From NCBI RefSeq assembly GCF_000321225.1, contig NW_004452171.1, positions 247,419-311,418 on the forward strand: a stretch of 64,000 bases of DNA. Direction: 5' to 3'. Shown in pieces: positions 58,380 through 64,000 of this stretch. The notes below the pieces were generated by a model. It saw only the letters and a list, made by a program, of their open reading frames with translations, did no database searches and was not told the DNA's origin. Within the stretch, counting starts at the first letter, position 1; every line of letters begins with the position of its first letter. Made by a program: the position numbers and the translations under genes. The DNA is from Odobenus rosmarus divergens. Lineage: Eukaryota > Chordata > Mammalia > Carnivora > Odobenidae.

Positions 58380-58786
58380 TGAGGGTCCCAAACAGATGAG
58401 GTTTGGCCACTCCTCACTGCCCAAATCCAAACACAGAGAAATGAGTAGTGGTGAAACAGGAAAGGAATTTATTTTGGTGAGGCCAATGCTGGTAGGAAGA
58501 CAACAGACTAACAGCTCAAAGATCGTCTCGAAAGTGTTGAAAATACTTCCAGGTTTATATAAGAAAAATGTGGGGCAAAGGTGGGTGGGTACATGCAGGT
58601 GAGCAGTGAAGGTCGAATGGTTCATTGTCTTGGAGTCAATCATGGGTTGGTGGTTCTTGCTGGCTCAGGACAGTCCTTATGCTTAAGGGGATAGTTCAGT
58701 TGCCCTGAGGGTCTTCCACCTGAGCCTAGAGACAAGCTGGAAAGAAGAACCCAACTAGAAAGCCTGGGGTCAAAATGGAGACAACC
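58380..58786 (-). mobile_element. Candidate solo LTR of an endogenous retrovirus, antisense
   Basis: Read on minus: a start near tgtctccattttgacccc (58783 downwards), then a TATA-like cttatataaacc (58552-58563 on plus), 80-90 bp later the signal aataaattcctttcctg (plus 58461-58477), then a short U5-like part. This spacing of TATA box and poly-A signal is typical of an LTR. No retroviral genes or PBS are seen next to it. Edges and family are uncertain. Confidence 0.5.
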
Positions 58787-60146
58787 AAAGCCCTCTTTTA
58801 AGAATAAAATGAAGTTACTTCTTATTTCAAATAGCACCTTGTATCTAGCTACTCAAGGAATTAAACTTAAGTAATAAAGACCCAAAGATTCTTACCTGGA
58901 GAGTCAAAACCTTTTCTTCACTAAAGCAAATGTCATTTTATTTGGTTATGCAGGGGAGAAAAAATTATTTTTCCTATATCCTTCTAGTTTCTTGGCTGAG
59001 ACCCCTTTATAATAAAAGAGAATTTAACAGGGGAAAAACAAACAGCTGTTTAATAACATGTATACCTCCTGTATACATGGGAGGTACCCAGAAAAAAAAT
59101 GAGTAACATAAGAAAGGGCCCAAGCCATCACCTGAAATGATCATCTCTAGGTAAAGATTAAAAAAGATGTTGGTGTGGGAGGTGGTGCGGAGAGCCAGAT
59201 TTTCAGGCAAAGCACAATCAACAAGGGTATGGTTGTTATTCAGATTTAAGTCCTTACCTTCTCCATTAATAAGAGTTTCTACAAATTTAGTCATTCTCCT
59301 CTTCCCTGTACAGAGAGAGAGGCACCCTTAAAAATGGAGATTTTCCTCATAAATGTAAATTGCTTTTACAAAAGAATAACTTCTACTTGTTTTCAGAGCT
59401 TCTCTGGTGTTACTGTTTTTTAAGAAATAATCAGCCTAAATAATCCTTATGCCACAAAAACCTATTTTGGGGTGACAAAATCGGCCACCCCTTTAGTTAG
59501 CATGCTGGAATTATCCACATAATTGACTCATGTATTTGTCTGGATGCACGCCATCAGATGATTTCACTGAAGAATAAAATCCACTTCCTTGGGGGAAGGC
59601 AGTTACAGTGTGGGCATGACAGGTAGAGAAAGTTGCATTTAGAAATATAAAATAGAAATAGTCTTTAAGTTGCTTTTTAGGTGAATTATTATATGGTCAC
59701 TGTTAGCAAATTTAAAAAATGGAAGGTTAGCATTAAAGTAGAAATCGAATCATATGTAGCAGAAATGCACTTTATCAAGTACATTTTATCAAAGTAAATT
59801 CTAATGGAATATCCTAGCAAGTTTTCCCCCAAAAGTGAATTTCACTTTCTAGAATATATGCATTCCTGAAATGTAAGTATTATATAATACACTTTCATTA
59901 ATTAAGCCACTGCATGGTAGTGCATTAGAAAAGTTTATCATGCATTTCTTTATTTTATGTTTTAATTTTTTGAAAAGTTAATCATTTTAAGGTATACTAT
60001 AATGTTGTCAGGAAAGCTGAAATGACATGCCTTTAACTTGCTTCCAGGGAAGGAGATCTTTATGTGGCATATACTTCAGATTCTATTTCTTTGGCTTCAC
60101 AACAATATTCATGTCGATTCATGGATAAAATCAGGACGTGAGATGA
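58787..60146. other. Mostly unannotated; possible old repeat at 58990-59500
   Basis: tgtatacctcctgtatacatggg (59059-59081), ttaagtccttaccttctcc, gtttctacaaatttagtcatt and acctattttggggtgacaaa look like parts of a dispersed repeat that I cannot name. An LTR-type origin is possible. The rest is unrecognised AT-rich sequence. Confidence 0.35.
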
Positions 60147-60600
60147 TGTAAAAATTAATAAAGGGAAACCTCACAAAAATGGAGTCGGAGGCCAGCAGGG
60201 GGAGCTCTTGTGCCCTACCACTCTACATCAATTGCAGACCCAACAGCAAGAGATGGGCGTTGCAGGTGCATACTACTTTCCTATCCCCGCAGGCGGAAGA
60301 AAGGCTTTCCTCCTCCCCTGACAACAATCAGCCAATGAGAAACAGTCACACCTGGGTCAATGACAAGCCACTATGCTTTGAACTCCCAGTTTACATTATG
60401 GACTTTTTGCTTATAACAGCCTTCTCAACTTCCCTCTTTTCATTCATGAAATAGAGTTCCTCTCCTTTGTTCTGTGAACTTGCCTTTTGCTGTAGCTTAC
60501 TTGTCCTGGCCTGCAGTTCTCTGCTATCCCCGAATAAGCCCACTTTTGCTGGTAAAAGAACCAGCAGTTTTATTTCCAAGGCTACTTGGATGACTTGACA
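60147..60600 (+). mobile_element. Candidate solo LTR (ERV1/MER34-like), sense
   Basis: It starts tgtaaaaattaataaaggg and continues acctcacaaaaatggagtc. It has an NF-Y-type ccaatgag (60332-60339), a TATA-like cttataac (60410-60417), a run cttgccttttgctgtagctt and a poly-A-like aataagcccacttttgctgg (60533-60552), ending near acttgaca. No internal retroviral genes are present. A gatga duplication may exist (60142-60146 and 60589-60593), which would make the end nearer 60588. Confidence 0.6.
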
Positions 60601-61256
60601 TTGTTAAAAGATAACTGGAGGAGTATTTGAAACCCAAAGTGTTCATTTGAGCACAAATCAATTAGAATCAGGCAGCATCCAATCTAGCAGATAGAAAGAA
60701 GCTCCAAGGAGCTGTATGGAATGAAAGATTTGTATAGCCAGAAGGAAGTGGGAACAAGGAAGTTATACTAGGCAAAAAGCAGGTTGGTTATTGCAAATTT
60801 ACCTTCCTTTAGGGGATGGTAGGGGCCCATCAGGTAAGATTACCTAACTAGTGCCAATCAGGTGATTCCCAACTGACTGGTATAAGAGTCCATTTCTGGG
60901 AGAACCAAAATGATAATTCCGTGAAACCTCAGTTTGTTGACATGGGGTTTTGCATTAGTGACTCAACTTTGGGTCTGTTGTTGTGTTGTTAACAACATAC
61001 ATATTATTTTAATATGTCAATGCAATATTATTTAATTTTGCCATTCAAAGTATAGATTAACTTCCAAAGATGTGTGATTTTTCACAATGAAATAAGATTA
61101 GGGCAAACAAGTATAACAACTCCTCTGAGGAGTTATGCCCACTCAACGTTTCTACCTGAGTCCTCTCCAGTATCCTCAGGAGGATGTGGATGTACAACAG
61201 GCCAGAGATGCAGGTAGTGGGGTTCTCAACTGGGCTAAACATGGCACTGAATATAT
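60601..61256. other. Unannotated non-coding stretch
   Basis: No named repeat or gene. Confidence 0.45.
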
Positions 61257-61444
61257 CAGGAGTTCTCATCCCTGACTACTCAGTGCTCACTGTAACCATC
61301 TGCAGAGTTTTAAAGAATCTGGATGCCTGGTGCCTATGCCCCTAGAGATTTTGGCTTAATTGGTCTTAGGTGTGTGGTGGGTATGGCGATTTTGAAAACT
61401 CACCATGAGATTCTAATGTGCAACCAGAATTGGGTATCACCGCT
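61257..61444 (+). mobile_element. hAT-Charlie MITE (MER5A-like)
   Basis: caggagttctcatccctgac at the start, gagttttaaagaatctggatgcctggtgcctatgcccc, then ttaattggtcttaggtgtg, and attctaatgtgcaaccagaa with ttgggtatcaccgctc at the end, which complements the start. About 188 bp, the family's usual length. Confidence 0.8.
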
Positions 61445-61455
61445 CTAGATTGATC

Positions 61456-61569
61456 CAGTGATTCTTAGATTTCTCTGGTCATAAGGGTCCCTGAGATGCT
61501 TGTTAAAAAGTGCGTCTAATCAGCTACCCAGGTGATTTGATTCGGGTGGTTCTTGAGCCACACTCTGAA
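61456..61569 (+). mobile_element. hAT-Charlie MITE (MER5-like), internally shortened
   Basis: cagtgattcttagatttctc start, gagatgcttgttaaaaagtg, acccaggtgatttgattcgg, and an end gagccacactctgaac. About 114 bp, so part of the middle is missing relative to a typical 180-bp MER5. It lies 11 bp after another MER5 copy. Confidence 0.65.
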
Positions 61570-61949
61570 CAAAAAATCAAAAAACAAAAAGCAAAAGTCT
61601 TGGTTTACCTTATTTGTGTAAGCCCTGGGCTTGTCACCTGGTGACACCAACTTCAGTTATGTGAGAGTTCACTCAGAGTACATAATTCTTAATTTTGGCA
61701 GTTCTCAACATTCATGGAAGCAAAACCTTTCACAGAAGCTTCTAAACAATTGTGTTGCCACATGCAATGCCAGAGGCAATTCCAAATTCCCATAAGTCAG
61801 ACAAATCTCCAGCCAAGAAAAAAAAAATCTAAATAATGCAGTAGATGGCACTCAAAAATAGACTAAAGCTCAGGCAGTTCCAGAAGGATTTTTTTTTTTA
61901 GATTCTTTTTGCTTTAACATACAAAATTTTATTTTAAATATTTATTTGT
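61570..61949. other. Unannotated non-coding stretch
   Basis: Short A-runs (61818-61828) and a T-run (61891-61900). No gene is seen. Confidence 0.45.
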
Positions 61950-62165
61950 CTATGACCCCACAATTGTTTCTTCATGTTTATCTAGAAAAATGAAAACGTG
62001 TGTCCCTAAAAAAGACTTGTGCAAGAATGTTTACAGCAGTTTTATTTATAATAACCAAATGCTGGAAATAATCTAAGTATCTCTCAACAGGTGAATGAAC
62101 AAATAACAATATGGAGGGGCACATGGGGACATTAAAAGGCCACACTGTATATCCACCTTGCAAGT
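61950..62165 (+). mobile_element. Old L1 ORF2 3' fragment, sense
   Basis: tgaccccacaattgtttctt, gaaaacgtgtgtccctaaaa, acttgtgcaagaatgtttacagcagttttatttataataacc, tctctcaacaggtgaatgaac: these follow the L1 ORF2 C-terminal region in order. Frameshifted and non-coding. Confidence 0.8.
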
Positions 62166-62469
62166 TTGTTTAGGGAGATTGAGTTAGTACCTGAAATATT
62201 ACTTTAAGCACTTTGAAATGTCATATCTTCTGCCTTCATGACATGTACTGGTAGACAAGTAGATATGTGTACACACACATATTGCGTGTGAGAAGATAAA
62301 TATTATGTCAGTATTCTCCTGTGTACACCTTCCACAATAAATCATAATTTCCTCACCAAATAGATGTCCTGAGTGAACTACGATGAAAAAGCTTATAAAT
62401 AGCAAGACAAAAGAGAAAGAAATAACATTAAGAATTTCAAAAACCTCATTCATGATATAAATTAATTCA
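62166..62469. other. Unannotated non-coding stretch
   Basis: A small CA patch (gtacacacacatattgcg, 62270) is the only simple sequence. Confidence 0.45.
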
Positions 62470-62720
62470 ATGAGTTGTACAACAAACACATATCCAGAGC
62501 TTGTTATATTCCAGGCACAAGATCTGACAGCGCTCATCAACGAGGTCCTTGTCCTCAGGGTTTGGGTTCTGGCGGAAGATACCTAGAAGTTGACAAGCAT
62601 TTACAGAGTAGTGTGGTAATTAAAGGAAGTACGTGGGACTTTGAGAGGTCCCTAACCAGTCTGGGGAGAGGTTGGGCATCTGAGGAGGCAGCAAGGGGAG
62701 AATTGAATAAAAAAAAAATA
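62470..62720 (+). mobile_element. L2 LINE 3'-end fragment, sense
   Basis: caacaaacacatatccagagcttgttatattccaggcacaagatctgac, then gaggtccttgtcctcagggt and aagatacctagaagttgacaagc follow the L2 3' region. Diverged. Confidence 0.5.
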
Positions 62721-63049
62721 AGGAAACTATGAGAAATCAAAGTCAGCTGAACATACACAAATATAGAGAAAGTTAGGAAAGGAAAGAAGGGGAGGTGTTC
62801 AGAGTAGACATGGATGAGGCAAGAGAAGTCAGAAGAGTCAACAATGAAAGGCTGGGTTAGTGATGTTAAGGATTTGGGGGGATGCCATCTTGTCAAAAAC
62901 AGGAAGCCCTCAGGTACAAGACTTTTAAACTTGATATTTTTATGATTATGTTTGTGTTTAAGAAAGAGCACTCTAGATGCCACCTTTAAGAATATCTCAA
63001 GGAACTGGACTAGCTGCAAAGAAGCCTCTCATGATGCCTGTCACCCTTG
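62721..63049. other. Unannotated non-coding stretch
   Basis: The 154-codon minus frame 62555-63019 crosses L2-like sequence and shows no domain; it is considered chance. No other element seen. Confidence 0.45.
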
Positions 63050-63295
63050 CCCCATTTAAGAGCAGTTTTGCATGATTGTGTACTTTGTACAAGCACTTCC
63101 ATGCAGCTTGTATGCTCTTGGGTCTTCTTTCACTCAACAATATGTTTTGAGATTCATCCGTTTTGTTGCATGTATTTTAAAATCTTTCAGTTCTGTTTCT
63201 GTATATTATTCTAGTATGTGTATAGACCGCAACTTATCCATTCTATTGTTAATGAATATTTGAGTAGTTTTTAATTGCATAGTTGATTTTCAAAG
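63050..63295 (-). mobile_element. Old L1 ORF2 C-terminal fragment, antisense
   Basis: gggtcttctttcactcaaca, ttgagattcatccgttttgttgcatgtatt, ttctgtatattattctagtatgtgtatagaccgcaacttatccattctattgttaatgaatatttgagtag follow the complement of the L1 ORF2 C-terminus. Diverged and non-coding. Confidence 0.75.
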
Positions 63296-63898
63296 ATATT
63301 TATTTTAGTTCTTGAAATAAAAATCAACCTTGTCTCTCCTGGTGTCCATAAATTCAAAAGTTTCCTGAAATAATCATGTTAGATTTGGAAAAAGTCAAGT
63401 GTATAATTCTATTTAATCTGAATGAGATATCATAATATTTCTGGCTACAAGTGACCCATAAAGCTTAACTAAAATTAATAAATTAACTTGGAGATTCTTT
63501 GGTGTTCATGTATAATAAAAATGATATCGAAAGACATCTTATTTGCTTAGTAAAACAACCATGATTAATATTATTCACCACATCAAATAATACTTTCTTC
63601 ACCATAATTAATGTGGATAGAGTAAATTCTAAATGTGTTATATATAATTTTACACAGAATAATTCATAGATATAATATGTGTCTCTGTGTATGAGAGAGG
63701 GGGAGATTATTGATATTTACTTATGGACATGAAAAAGGTGGTGAAACTTCAGTTTTTAAGTTGCCGTAGACTTGTACTAATAATTCAATTTTGAAGCTCA
63801 AAATACTAACTCCAGTATGTTTACCCGATGAGGCTTTTGTTTTTATTTCATGGGCATATTTATTTTCTGCACTGGGAATAGGATTTCAATTCAAAATT
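63296..63898. other. Unannotated AT-rich stretch
   Basis: No named repeat or gene before the terminal L1. Confidence 0.45.
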
Positions 63899-64000
63899 AT
63901 TTAATAATTTTTTTATTGTTATGTTAACCCCCATACATTACATCATTAGTTTTTGATGCAGTGTTCCATGATTCATTGTTTGTGCATAACACCCAGTGCT
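63899..64000 (-). mobile_element. Young carnivore L1 3' end, antisense, continues beyond the window
   Basis: The last 98 bp match the start of the L1 at 30767-31434 with about four substitutions and one extra T. The T-rich start is the complement of the poly-A tail; the element runs off the window edge, so its length and 5' end are unknown. Confidence 0.93.

Noticed and set aside
58218..58643. 141-codon minus-strand open frame
   Set aside because: It lies over the candidate LTR; LTRs of this type do not encode protein, and no known motif is visible.
58380..60600. A single provirus bounded by the two candidate LTRs
   Set aside because: The two blocks are in opposite orientation, unlike in sequence, and the 1.4 kb between them shows no retroviral gene motifs.
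62555..63019. 154-codon minus-strand open frame
   Set aside because: It crosses L2-like sequence and has no domain; hydrophobic runs come from T-rich DNA.

Overview
The window is 64 kb of AT-rich, non-coding mammalian DNA, and I could not support a single host protein-coding exon in it. The best taxonomic signal is the set of 20 tRNA-derived carnivore SINEs (Can-SINE / SINEC type). Their heads read GGGGCGCCTGGGTGGCTCAG and their tails carry CT-rich tracts, AAATAAATAAAT and AAATCTTT. The younger copies have the body ending in CTCGCTGTGTCTCTCTCTGT that I associate with arctoid caniforms (bears, seals, musteloids). I saw no copy with the dog-type or cat-type SINE body. Carnivora is therefore strongly supported, Arctoidea is likely, and the species is not determined.

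Layout. 1-30 kb is mostly unique or unrecognisable sequence with scattered SINEs, MIR fragments, two AAAG microsatellites (one holding a 50-N assembly gap), an LTR-like block near 6.0-6.5 kb, degraded LINE remnants at 22.4-24.0 kb and an ancient antisense L1 at 27.4-27.9 kb. At 29.2-29.7 kb a MIR is split by a hAT-family MITE. 30.4-34.6 kb is a LINE cluster: an old antisense L1 interrupted by a younger 5'-truncated L1 with an exact 16-bp target duplication, then a sense-strand old L1 ORF2-to-3'-end fragment carrying two SINEs. 35-47 kb holds several SINEs, a MIR, L2 fragments, tandem repeats and a sense L1 3' end. 47-57 kb has five more antisense-oriented elements and long unannotated stretches. 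58-61 kb has two candidate solo LTRs and two neighbouring hAT MITEs. The window ends inside another antisense copy of the same young L1 3' end seen at 30.8 kb.

There is no operon, gene cluster, CRISPR array or gene system here. The only protein-like sequence is decayed L1 ORF2. What the sequence does record is a layered history of insertions: MIR, L2 and old L1 first, then hAT MITEs and LTRs, then SINEs and young L1. Many SINEs still have near-perfect target-site duplications that start with A-runs, as expected for L1-driven retroposition. The window is either intergenic or deep intronic; the sequence alone cannot say which. No undescribed biological system was found. The most interesting leads are structural: a long imperfect inverted repeat at 14.87-14.99 kb, nested insertions with readable target sites, candidate LTR promoters, and a collapsed microsatellite gap.
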